Origin: Pyramidobacter sp.
GTDB taxonomy: Bacteria > Synergistota > Synergistia > Synergistales > Dethiosulfovibrionaceae
Reading direction: 5' to 3'
Assembly: GCA_017940445.1 (NCBI GenBank)
Contig: JAGAYQ010000033.1
Span: forward strand, 1 to 7,315
DNA: 7,315 nt
Shown here: positions 1-5,481 of the stretch, piece after piece
Position numbering within the stretch: the stretch's first letter is position 1
Layout of the letters: the number at the start of each line of letters is the position of its first letter
Program-made: the position numbers and the translations under genes
The notes under the pieces: model-generated
Databases searched by the model: none
The model's input: the letters and a program-made list of their open reading frames with translations, nothing else
What the model was told of the DNA's origin: nothing

Positions 1-944
1 TAACTGCCGGGATCGGCGGGCAGCATCGCGCCCATCGCGCCGGAGATGATGAACTGGCCGGGCTCGATGGTGTTGCCGTTGCGGACGATGATGTTGATCA
101 GCTTGAGCAGCGTGCCCCACTGATCGCCGAGCGCGTCAGTGCCCTTGCCGGCGTTGAAGTCCTTGCCGTCACGGGTGCACTTCATCTCGATGGCGTTCAC
201 GTCGACGCCCTCAGCCGGGATCTCCTTGCCGCAGATGACCTGATACGAACCGACGCTGGCGGCAGCCATGTCGAAGAAGCCGATGCCCTTGAGGCTGGCG
301 AAGCCGACGAGCGGCACTTCGATGGCGGGGAACAGCGAGGTGACGGCGGCCTTCACCTGCTCGGGACTCTCAAGCGGCTTGTCGATTTTCTTTCCGAAGC
401 GGTAGCCGATCTCCTGCTCAAGCTTGATGCCGGGGCGGTCGAGCACGATGGGCGCGCCTTCGGGCAGCAGGCCGGACTTGAACAGCGGGGCCACGGCGGG
501 TTCGCTGGTGCTGAACACCTGCATCAGCTTCTCGCTGGTCATGCCGCCCTTGTAGCCGATGACGGAATCGCTCTTGAGGCGGTCGGCCAGATAAGCGTTC
601 TGCACTTTGTAGGCCAGCGCGGCGTCGTTGCTCTTCATCAGCTTGGAGAGCGCAGGCGTCTCGGTCTTGTCGGCCTCGGCCTTTTTCAGCAGAGCGACGG
701 CTTCGTCGACGGTGACGGGCTTGGGTTCTTCAGCCTTGGGGGCTTCGGGCTTGACCTCAGGCTTGGGAGCCTCGGCAGGCTTTTCAGCAGGCTTCGCAGC
801 CGGAGCGGGCGCGGGGGCCGGGGCCTTCACTTCCTGCTTCACGGCAGGCTGCTCGGGCTTGGCGAACGGGCCGATGCCCTTGTACCAGCAGAACGCGCCG
901 GCGAGCACAACAACGATCACGAGCCACTTCAAAAACTTTTTCAT
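1..944 (-). CDS. Membrane-anchored 2-keto-4-pentenoate hydratase/fumarylacetoacetate hydrolase-like protein (3' end outside window)
   Basis: The first 314 residues are visible. The frame is still open at the left edge, where the next codon begins TA. Residues 1-3 (MKK) precede a hydrophobic segment at about 4-20, a likely membrane anchor; there is no lipobox and no clear AxA cleavage site. Residues 28-77 form a KP/EA/PA-rich linker resembling periplasmic spacers such as that of TonB. From about residue 80 the protein matches the MhpD-type hydratase/decarboxylase fold: AYKVQN, IGYKGGMT (K132), LEQEIGYRF (E176, E178), FPAIEV (E209) and SGAMGAMLPADPG near the end. E176, E178 and E209 correspond to the metal-binding glutamates of MhpD-like enzymes, so the site looks intact. 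These enzymes normally act in the cytosol on 2-keto acids with a divalent metal, whereas this one should face the periplasm. The ATG follows AAGGAG at a rather long spacing of about 11 nt. The substrate is unknown; a non-enzymatic role is possible. Confidence 0.85.
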   Translation of the reverse strand, partial: MKKFLKWLVIVVVLAGAFCWYKGIGPFAKPEQPAVKQEVKAPAPAPAPAAKPAEKPAEAPKPEVKPEAPKAEEPKPVTVDEAVALLKKAEADKTETPALSKLMKSNDAALAYKVQNAYLADRLKSDSVIGYKGGMTSEKLMQVFSTSEPAVAPLFKSGLLPEGAPIVLDRPGIKLEQEIGYRFGKKIDKPLESPEQVKAAVTSLFPAIEVPLVGFASLKGIGFFDMAAASVGSYQVICGKEIPAEGVDVNAIEMKCTRDGKDFNAGKGTDALGDQWGTLLKLINIIVRNGNTIEPGQFIISGAMGAMLPADPGS

Positions 945-971
945 GACAGATTCAACTCCTTTTTCAAATTG

Positions 972-990
972 CGGCACAGAATTCGTGCCG
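972..990 (-). other. Stem-loop at the start of the hydratase-like mRNA
   Basis: The 6-bp inverted repeat CGGCAC/GTGCCG encloses a 7-nt loop, AGAATTC. It falls just after the predicted transcription start, about 30-45 nt before the ATG. No U-run follows, so it is not a terminator. It may stabilise the mRNA 5' end or act as a small operator. Its function is inferred only. Confidence 0.4.
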
Positions 991-997
991 TATTTAA

Positions 998-1026
998 ATT
1001 TTACAACGTTATTGCGTTCTTGAAAA
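998..1026 (-). promoter_or_regulatory. Promoter of the hydratase-like gene
   Basis: On the minus strand, TTTTCA (4/6 to the -35 consensus) lies 17 nt before TAAAAT (5/6 to the -10 consensus). The start of transcription would be near 991, giving a leader of about 45 nt. It lies directly after the terminator of the upstream amidase operon, so this gene is probably transcribed separately. Confidence 0.55.
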
Positions 1027-1036
1027 GTGGAGCATG

Positions 1037-1079
1037 GGAAAATAATGGGTCTCCTTCTGTTTTAGCAGAAAGAGACCCA
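1037..1079 (-). terminator. Intrinsic terminator of the transporter-amidase operon
   Basis: Arms 1046-1059 and 1066-1079 pair at 13 of 14 positions around a 6-nt loop. On the minus strand the stem is followed by TTATTTTCCC. It begins about 30 nt after the amidase stop codon and ends the operon before the next promoter. Confidence 0.8.
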
Positions 1080-1108
1080 AGGACGGAATGGTATATAAGT
1101 TTTACTGT

Positions 1109-2563
1109 CTACAGGAGAGGCGGTTTGCGGAAATGAGATTTTTGCTCAAACGCGTAAGCGATGGCAATCAGTTCTTTCTCGCTCCACGGACGGCCGATGA
1201 TCTCCATGCCGACGGGCACTCCGATAGGTGCATTCTCATCAGGCGCAAAGCCGGCTGGCACGCAGATCGAAGGGAAACCGGTAGACGAGCAAAGCACGCC
1301 GTTGCGCTGCTGCTGGTGGGCACCGCATTTGCACACCAGCTGCTGCTGATGCGGGTAGATCATTGCATCAAGCTTCAGATCAGCCATGATCTTGAGGATG
1401 TGCGTGCGCACGCCGATCTTGTTGAACATCTTTTCCAGATAGCGCGGTGAACCGACTTCCAGCTTCATGGCGTCACGCATGTTGCTCTCGGAGAACGGAT
1501 GGAACAGGCCTTTTTCGAGGATCTCGGCCATGCTGTGAACAGGCCAGTCGGCGGGCAGGTCGGCAAGATAGCCATCGAGGTCGTGGCGGAAGTCATCGAG
1601 ATGTACCGACACCTCGCTCGTCAGCCACGGCTGATCGATGTTGTCCTTGATCGGCACCAGCGTTGCACCGTTGTCGGTAAAGACTTTCATTGCCTGTTTC
1701 ATCACTTCGTTGACAGGCGCGTTGACTGCCTCCTTGCCAAACAGGCTTTCCAACACGCCGATACGCTTGTCGGCCAGTGCATCGGCATTCAGACCATCAG
1801 CGTAGCTCTTTACCTCATGCCCGACGCCCCAGGCCGTTTCCGCGTCGTCGGGATCGTAGCCGGCGATCACATCAAGGCATTTGGCAGCATCTTCCACCGT
1901 GCGGCAGATGGGGCCTGCCGTGTCCTGTGTCAATGAATAGGGCACGATGCCTGCGCGCGAGACAAGGCCGATCGTCGGACGGATGCCTACCAGGCTGTTG
2001 GCAGACGCAGGCGAACGTACCGAGTTGATCGTATCGGTTCCCAGGCCGATGATGCCGATATTGGAGGCGATAGTTGCCCCCGTGCCGCCGGACGAGCCGC
2101 CTGGAGTGCGCGTTGGATCGTACGGGTTGACTGACTGTCCAAGCACCGAGCTGATCGTCTCGCCCCAGATGGCGAATTCATGCAGGTTGGTTTTAGCGAG
2201 GATGATCGCGCCGCTCTCGCGCAGCTTCTTCGTGACGAAAGCGTCCTTCGGCGGCACCCAGCCCCTCAGCGCCACGCTGCCGGCTGTGGTGGGCATATCG
2301 GTTGTGTTGAAGTTGTCCTTCAGCATCACGGGGATGCCGAACAGCGCGCCGTTCAGGGCATGATTTGCGGCGATGAAGGCATCGACTTTGTCGGCCTCTT
2401 CGAGCGCCTTCGGATTGACGCAGATGACGGAGTTCAGCCGCGGCTCAAGCGCCTTGAGCCGCTCCAGGTAGTGTTCGCACAGCTTGCGCGCTGTCAGCGT
2501 GCCGTCGAGATACGCGGCGTGAACGCGCGCCACCGTCAGTTCGGAAAAGTCGAAATTACTCAT
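1109..2563 (-). CDS. Amidase-signature family hydrolase
   Basis: A 484-residue protein of the amidase signature family (GatA, FAAH and aryl-amidase relatives), which hydrolyse carboxamides with a Ser-cisSer-Lys triad. Visible elements in order are the base Lys in VMLKDN (K82), the Gly/Ser-rich PGGSSGGTGA loop (S157 as cis-Ser) and GTDTINSVRSPAS with S181 as the likely nucleophile. The late STGFPSICVPAGF stretch and GMEIIGRPWSE near the C-terminus also fit the family. There is no signal peptide, so it is cytosolic. Most members have GTDTGGS before the nucleophile; here the two glycines are Ile-Asn, seen from memory in a subgroup with NSVRSPAS-type motifs. It lacks signs of a GatCAB role, with no gatB or gatC nearby. 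It starts 15 nt after the transporter stop with a modest AAGGCGG site, so the two are co-transcribed. It probably hydrolyses an amide imported by the transporter, but the substrate cannot be read from sequence. Confidence 0.93.
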   Translation of the reverse strand: MSNFDFSELTVARVHAAYLDGTLTARKLCEHYLERLKALEPRLNSVICVNPKALEEADKVDAFIAANHALNGALFGIPVMLKDNFNTTDMPTTAGSVALRGWVPPKDAFVTKKLRESGAIILAKTNLHEFAIWGETISSVLGQSVNPYDPTRTPGGSSGGTGATIASNIGIIGLGTDTINSVRSPASANSLVGIRPTIGLVSRAGIVPYSLTQDTAGPICRTVEDAAKCLDVIAGYDPDDAETAWGVGHEVKSYADGLNADALADKRIGVLESLFGKEAVNAPVNEVMKQAMKVFTDNGATLVPIKDNIDQPWLTSEVSVHLDDFRHDLDGYLADLPADWPVHSMAEILEKGLFHPFSESNMRDAMKLEVGSPRYLEKMFNKIGVRTHILKIMADLKLDAMIYPHQQQLVCKCGAHQQQRNGVLCSSTGFPSICVPAGFAPDENAPIGVPVGMEIIGRPWSEKELIAIAYAFEQKSHFRKPPLL

Positions 2564-2578
2564 GATCGCAGCACCGCC

Positions 2579-3961
2579 TTAGAGCGGCAGCACAGCCGCG
2601 AGCACGAAGATGAATCCTGACAGCAGCATGATGGCCATACTGTAGCCCATGATGTGCTTGGCTTCCAGACCTGTGATGCCCAGCAGGGCGATTGCCCAGA
2701 ACGGCTGCGCCATGTTTGTCCAGGTGTTGCCGTAACCGACCATCAGGGCCGTCTTGATCAGGTCGGCGCCCATCAGGCGGGCCGATTCGATGGCGACAGG
2801 GCCCTGGACGGCCCACTGACCGCCGCCGGAAGGCACGAACAAATTGACCAGCGACGACGACAGGAACGTCCACAGGTAGAACGTACCCTTGGTGCTGATG
2901 CTGGCAATGCCGTTGGCAAGGATCATGACCAAGCCTGAATATTTGACGATGCCCATGATGCCGGCATAGAGCGGGAACTGGAAAATGACGCCGGAAACGC
3001 CGCTGGCCGCATCCTTGACGGCGGCGACATAGTTGGCGATATTGCCGTAGAGCAGGATGCCCGTGAAGAGGAAGATAGCGTTGAGCAGGTTGAAGTCAAG
3101 CGCCGTCAGCCCCTTTTTCATGAACGCTGAGACGATGTAAGTGAAGCCCATGGCAACCAGAGCGAGCGCGATGATCGGGCTGTAATTGAGATAATCGCCA
3201 ACAGTGGCGTTTTCAGGGCGCTTCTTGACCGTCAGATTTTCTTTTTCGATCGCGCGGATGGCATTCTCATCGAGCGGCGTCAGCTCATTTTCATTCTTCG
3301 GCTGCAGCATGGCGGCGAACAGCGCGGGGAAGATGGCCAGTCCGATGGTGACGATGATGTTCATGCGGTTGAGCATGAAATCCGACATTGGCACAACGCC
3401 CATCAGGCTCTCCAGCGCATGCCCGGGCGAGGCGATAAACAGTCCGATCGATGAGCTGAACAGCCCCTGCCACGTCATCTGGCCCACATACGCACCGGCG
3501 GCAAGCAGACCGTATTCGAACGGAACATTCTTGATGCGAAGATTGCGAGCAAGCTCCTTAGCGAGGATCGCACCGACGATCAGGCTGAGCCCCCAGTGCA
3601 GGAACGAAACGACGACGCTCACGAATGTGACCAGGAAAGCAGCGGAACGTCCGCTGTTGGGGATGCTGGCCAGACTGTCGATGCCACGCTTGACCAGCGG
3701 AGCGTTTGCGACGCACGAGCCGGTGATGACGATAAGAGCCATCTGCATTGAGAAGCCAAGCAGTTCCCAGAAGCCTTTGTACCAGTTCTGGATCATCTGC
3801 ATCGGTCCTTGATCGGTCAGCGTAATGCCGAGGATAAAAGCGATGAACGTCAGAACGACGGCGAAGATGCTGGCATCGGGCATATACTTGAGCGACCAGC
3901 GCAACATTTTGTTGCCCATGCGGGTGATGAGCGAACCGGAACTTGGGGTATTGTTTGACAT
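2579..3961 (-). CDS. atoE: AtoE-family (short-chain fatty acid transporter family) permease
   Basis: A 460-residue polytopic inner-membrane protein of the AtoE/short-chain fatty acid transporter family. Hydrophobic segments recur throughout, for example near residues 31-48, 68-87, 107-136, 201-219, 260-281, 291-308, 341-355, 362-377 and 438-458. The family hallmark VPSGGGQWAVQGP is at 377-389. A hydrophilic charged loop (about 221-255) splits the two halves. The start is ATG at 3961, 8 nt after a perfect AAGGAGG (3970-3976). A TTG six codons upstream is rejected because that Shine-Dalgarno would then lie inside the gene. E. coli AtoE takes up acetoacetate and short-chain fatty acids; homologues in anaerobes sit in many catabolic clusters, so the substrate here is open. 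The family symbol does not imply that substrate. It is the first structural gene after the second attenuator and is coupled to the amidase gene. Confidence 0.92.
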   Translation of the reverse strand: MSNNTPSSGSLITRMGNKMLRWSLKYMPDASIFAVVLTFIAFILGITLTDQGPMQMIQNWYKGFWELLGFSMQMALIVITGSCVANAPLVKRGIDSLASIPNSGRSAAFLVTFVSVVVSFLHWGLSLIVGAILAKELARNLRIKNVPFEYGLLAAGAYVGQMTWQGLFSSSIGLFIASPGHALESLMGVVPMSDFMLNRMNIIVTIGLAIFPALFAAMLQPKNENELTPLDENAIRAIEKENLTVKKRPENATVGDYLNYSPIIALALVAMGFTYIVSAFMKKGLTALDFNLLNAIFLFTGILLYGNIANYVAAVKDAASGVSGVIFQFPLYAGIMGIVKYSGLVMILANGIASISTKGTFYLWTFLSSSLVNLFVPSGGGQWAVQGPVAIESARLMGADLIKTALMVGYGNTWTNMAQPFWAIALLGITGLEAKHIMGYSMAIMLLSGFIFVLAAVLPL

Positions 3962-3969
3962 GAACTTTT

Positions 3970-3976
3970 CCTCCTT
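3970..3976 (-). promoter_or_regulatory. Ribosome binding site that fixes the transporter start
   Basis: Minus-strand AAGGAGG is 8 nt before ATG 3961. It decides between this ATG and the in-frame TTG at 3979 in favour of the ATG. It also overlaps the stop codon of a possible 14-codon leader ORF. Confidence 0.85.
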
Positions 3977-4020
3977 CAACAGATAATGATCGACACAAGA
4001 CTTTTAGCCTCAGAGCGCAT
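3976..4020 (-). CDS. Possible 14-residue leader peptide before the transporter
   Basis: ATG at 4020 opens a 14-codon frame (MRSEAKSLVSIIIC) ending in TGA at 3976-3978, directly against the transporter Shine-Dalgarno. This layout would suit translational coupling. The only strong ribosome site upstream (4040-4047) is 19 nt from the ATG, which is too far for normal initiation. No histidine or other codon run is present. It could be chance. Confidence 0.2.
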   Translation of the reverse strand: MRSEAKSLVSIIIC

Positions 4021-4039
4021 AATTATTGAGAACTGATTG

Positions 4040-4047
4040 CCTCCTTT
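4040..4047 (-). promoter_or_regulatory. Orphan Shine-Dalgarno-like sequence after the second terminator
   Basis: Minus-strand AAAGGAGG lies just downstream of the terminator U-run, with no ATG, GTG or TTG at usable distance. The same GGAAAGGAG follows the U-run of the first leader, where it is the ribosome site of the HutP-like gene. It may be a relic of leader duplication or a conserved part of the regulatory element. Confidence 0.45.
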
Positions 4048-4063
4048 CCTGTAAAAATAGAAT

Positions 4064-4122
4064 AAAAAAAGAAAGCACAACGAGCCGTGCCCCGTAAGCG
4101 GAGAACGGACGGATGCTTTCTT
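4064..4122 (-). terminator. Intrinsic terminator/attenuator between the HutP-like gene and the transporter
   Basis: A 9-bp outer stem (4114-4122 with 4069-4077) encloses GC-rich inner pairings, including CCG/CGG around 4092-4101. On the minus strand a run of seven T follows (4064-4070). It lies after the HutP-like stop codon and before the transporter. No good promoter was found between it and the transporter, so transcription must read through it. This fits a regulated attenuator. Confidence 0.8.
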
Positions 4123-4170
4123 ACTGAAAAACGTGATTCGATTGAGCTGCTATACTTGTGATACTGTATT
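4120..4170 (-). promoter_or_regulatory. NAG-triplet RNA element before the transporter terminator (candidate HutP-binding site)
   Basis: On the minus strand NAG triplets occur at 4166-4164, 4157-4155, 4152-4150, 4149-4147, 4126-4124 and 4122-4120. The last one overlaps the 5' arm of the terminator stem. The 10-mer ACAAGTATAG (4159-4150) is identical to one in the leader of the HutP-like gene. Bacillus HutP binds clusters of NAG triplets in hut mRNA and disrupts a terminator. Binding here is inferred from that precedent. Confidence 0.6.
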
Positions 4171-4209
4171 CAGTTGTGGTGAGGCAGTTGATGAGGCAGC
4201 CGAACAGAA

Positions 4210-4650
4210 TTACTGACCGAGAATCTGGTAGCCGACGCCGATCGTCTTGTGCCCCGACAGCTCATGCATGGCAAGGTTGCCGTAGAAGCACAGGGCAAAT
4301 TCCTCGCGCCGCCGTACGGCCGCGGCCTTGAACAGAAAGTTCTGCCCGATCGCGTCAGAAGCGCGCGTACTCTGCGTCACTTCAAGAACGCAGTGGCAGA
4401 TAGGATGGATCTGCGAGCGCTTGCGCTCGATCAGTCCAGTATTGACGCAGAGATTGACGACGCTGCGAATAATGCCTGTCTGGCCGCTGATGCCGAATCC
4501 GGATATCGTTGTGGCTGCGGCGCGCAGACCGAGCTTCTGATACTGAGCGATCATGTCTTTTTCGTTCTCCTGTGTCGGCGTCATCGCCAGCAGGATCGCA
4601 AGGCGGCAGAGATCGATCTCGTCTGGAACCATGAAGTTTTCCCACGTCAA
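4210..4650 (-). CDS. hutP: HutP-family RNA-binding transcription antiterminator
   Basis: A 146-residue protein matching Bacillus HutP along its length (148 residues): LCRLAILL aligns with IGRLSVLL, TGLI with SGVI, HPICH with HALYH, and the C-terminal FYGNLAMHELSGHKTIGVG with LYGTIGAPIKGLEHETFGVG. The three histidines that coordinate Mg2+ with L-histidine in Bacillus (H73, H77, H138) are present as H82, H86 and H134. HutP is a cytosolic hexamer that, with ligand and metal, binds NAG triplets in mRNA and prevents termination. Differences are about 12 fewer residues between HPICH and FYG, and no Thr at the expected position of RNA-contacting T99. The start is chosen as TTG 4650, 10 nt after AAAGGAG. 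ATG 4632 (140 residues) is the alternative, with a weaker site. The gene sits behind its own terminator-bearing leader and before the transporter leader, so self-control and control of the transporter-amidase pair are likely. The ligand may differ from histidine. Confidence 0.85.
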   Translation of the reverse strand: MTWENFMVPDEIDLCRLAILLAMTPTQENEKDMIAQYQKLGLRAAATTISGFGISGQTGIIRSVVNLCVNTGLIERKRSQIHPICHCVLEVTQSTRASDAIGQNFLFKAAAVRRREEFALCFYGNLAMHELSGHKTIGVGYQILGQ

Positions 4651-4669
4651 TGCTGCGTCGCTCCTTTCC

Positions 4670-4724
4670 AAAAAACAAGGCAAGCAAAAGCGAGCCGTCG
4701 AAACGGCTTGATTTTTACTTGCCT
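4670..4724 (-). terminator. Terminator/attenuator in the leader of the HutP-like gene
   Basis: On the minus strand AGGCAAGTAAAA (4724-4713) pairs with TTTTGCTTGCCT (4689-4678), 12 bp including one G-U. A small internal loop leads to AGCCGT/ACGGCT capped by a TTCG tetraloop (4702-4699). TTGTTTTTT follows (4678-4670). The ribosome site AAAGGAG comes immediately after. It stands between a consensus-like promoter and the gene, so without readthrough the gene would stay nearly silent. The strong stem and tetraloop make it a convincing intrinsic terminator. Confidence 0.85.
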
Positions 4725-4765
4725 GCTGAGATACTATTCTTGTTCAAGATGAAACTATACTTGTT
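4718..4765 (-). promoter_or_regulatory. NAG-triplet RNA element in the leader of the HutP-like gene (candidate autoregulatory site)
   Basis: The minus strand holds a direct repeat with a 21-nt period: AACAAGTATAGTTTC (4765-4751) and AACAAGAATAGTATC (4744-4730), 13 of 15 identical. NAG triplets lie at 4762-4760, 4757-4755, 4741-4739, 4736-4734, 4728-4726, 4725-4723 and 4720-4718. The last ones run into the 5' arm of the terminator stem, so a protein bound here would block that stem. It starts just after the predicted transcription start near 4768. Confidence 0.65.
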
Positions 4766-4774
4766 TACGAAATG

Positions 4775-4803
4775 ATTATAGCAAGACTTTCGTAATGGCG
4801 CAA
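4775..4803 (-). promoter_or_regulatory. Promoter of the HutP-transporter-amidase operon
   Basis: On the minus strand, TTGCGC (4/6), a 17-nt spacer and a perfect TATAAT preceded by TGC (extended -10). Transcription would start near 4768, about 118 nt before the gene start. This leaves room for the NAG element and the terminator hairpin. Confidence 0.8.
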
Positions 4804-4820
4804 GAGGAAAAACTGGACAT

Positions 4821-4848
4821 TTTTCAATCCCGCGCTCTGGTGTATAAT
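4821..4848 (+). promoter_or_regulatory. Divergent promoter of the small membrane protein gene
   Basis: TTTTCA (4/6), a 16-nt spacer and a perfect TATAAT (4843-4848). The -35 box is 17 bp from the -35 box of the opposite operon promoter, so the two are back to back. TGGACA at 4814-4819 resembles a -35 better but is too distant. Confidence 0.6.
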
Positions 4849-4886
4849 CATCTGGCTGACGATGTGTGTGAAGGGAGGCGGGCTCG

Positions 4887-5288
4887 ATGGAGAAATCGGA
4901 AAAGGATAAAGTGCTGAACGGGCTGGAACAGGATCTTGACATGTGGGACCGCTACTGCTTCATCTCGCATCACGGAGCGCTTATCGCGAACCTGGTCTGG
5001 GCGGGCATCGTGTTTCGTTCCTGCCTGGTCTCGGACGCGGAGATGTTCAAAAAAGCCGTGCTCGGGCTGCTGGCGGCGTTCCGGCCGTGGGCGGCGTGGG
5101 TGTTCAAGGCGCTGGAGCTGAACGCGGGGTTCGAGATCGACCGCACGGCGCTGCTTGCTTCGGGCATCGCCTTCGGCCTGACGGTGATCGACCAGTTTTT
5201 CAGCCACAGCGCACAGCGGGCCTGGGAACGCCTTGAAGACGCAAGCGACGCGCTGGAGCGCGACAGGAACGATGCAAGGGAAGAATGA
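4887..5288 (+). CDS. Small predicted membrane protein, unrecognised
   Basis: A 133-residue protein that I do not recognise. The charged N-terminus (1-27) is followed by hydrophobic stretches at about 30-48 and 88-105. A third, interrupted by an arginine and rich in Trp/Phe, lies at about 57-73. The C-terminus (from about 110) is highly charged and probably a short helix or coiled coil. No signal-peptidase site is evident, so two or three inner-membrane helices are likely. The ATG follows AGGGAGG at 8 nt, a strong site. It has its own promoter and a strong terminator, forming a single-gene unit diverging from the HutP-like operon. Ribosome site, terminator and length support a real gene; no function is proposed. 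Confidence 0.75.
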   Translation: MEKSEKDKVLNGLEQDLDMWDRYCFISHHGALIANLVWAGIVFRSCLVSDAEMFKKAVLGLLAAFRPWAAWVFKALELNAGFEIDRTALLASGIAFGLTVIDQFFSHSAQRAWERLEDASDALERDRNDAREE

Positions 5289-5311
5289 CCGCGTTGTATA
5301 TCGCGTAAAAG

Positions 5312-5349
5312 AACAGCCTTCGGCCCTACGGCGGCCGGAGGCTGTTTTT
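5312..5349 (+). terminator. Intrinsic terminator of the small membrane protein gene
   Basis: A 14-bp stem (5312-5325 with 5333-5346, one G-U) around a 7-nt loop, with five T at 5345-5349. It starts about 24 nt after the stop codon. The A-rich left flank could give weak termination on the other strand too. Confidence 0.9.
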
Positions 5350-5372
5350 CGTTCCTTTTGCTGTTTGCGCCC

Positions 5373-5401
5373 TTGCAAACGCGCGCCGGCTTGGATAAAA
5401 T
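5373..5401 (+). promoter_or_regulatory. Promoter of the patatin-like autotransporter gene
   Basis: TTGCAA (4/6), a 17-nt spacer and TAAAAT (5/6). Transcription would start near 5408, giving a leader of about 74 nt. The preceding terminator isolates this gene from its neighbour. Confidence 0.55.
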
Positions 5402-5481
5402 AAGTTGTTGTTTTCTGTCGATTTTACGACCGGCTTTGCGCTGTGCCGAAGAGTTCTCTGAATAAAACGAGGTGGAAAAAG

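Noticed and set aside
628..1023. A 131-codon plus-strand frame rich in Gly, Ala and Ser
   Set aside because: It is the reverse of the Pro/Ala/Lys-rich linker of the hydratase-like gene and also spans that gene's promoter; no ribosome site supports it.
3204..3812. A 202-codon plus-strand frame
   Set aside because: It is antisense to the transporter, with Met/Ser-rich composition and no ribosome site; the transporter frame has clear family motifs.
3962..3979. Transporter start at TTG 3979, six residues longer
   Set aside because: The best Shine-Dalgarno in the region would then be coding sequence; ATG 3961 sits 8 nt after it.
4050..4209. A T-box or other tRNA/metabolite riboswitch in the second leader
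   Set aside because: No T-box sequence (TGGNACCGCG type) or known riboswitch core was seen; NAG clusters plus the adjacent HutP-like gene explain the leader better.
4651..4683. HutP-like start at TTG 4683, eleven residues longer
   Set aside because: It lies inside the terminator stem and would place the U-run and the ribosome site AAAGGAG within the coding sequence.
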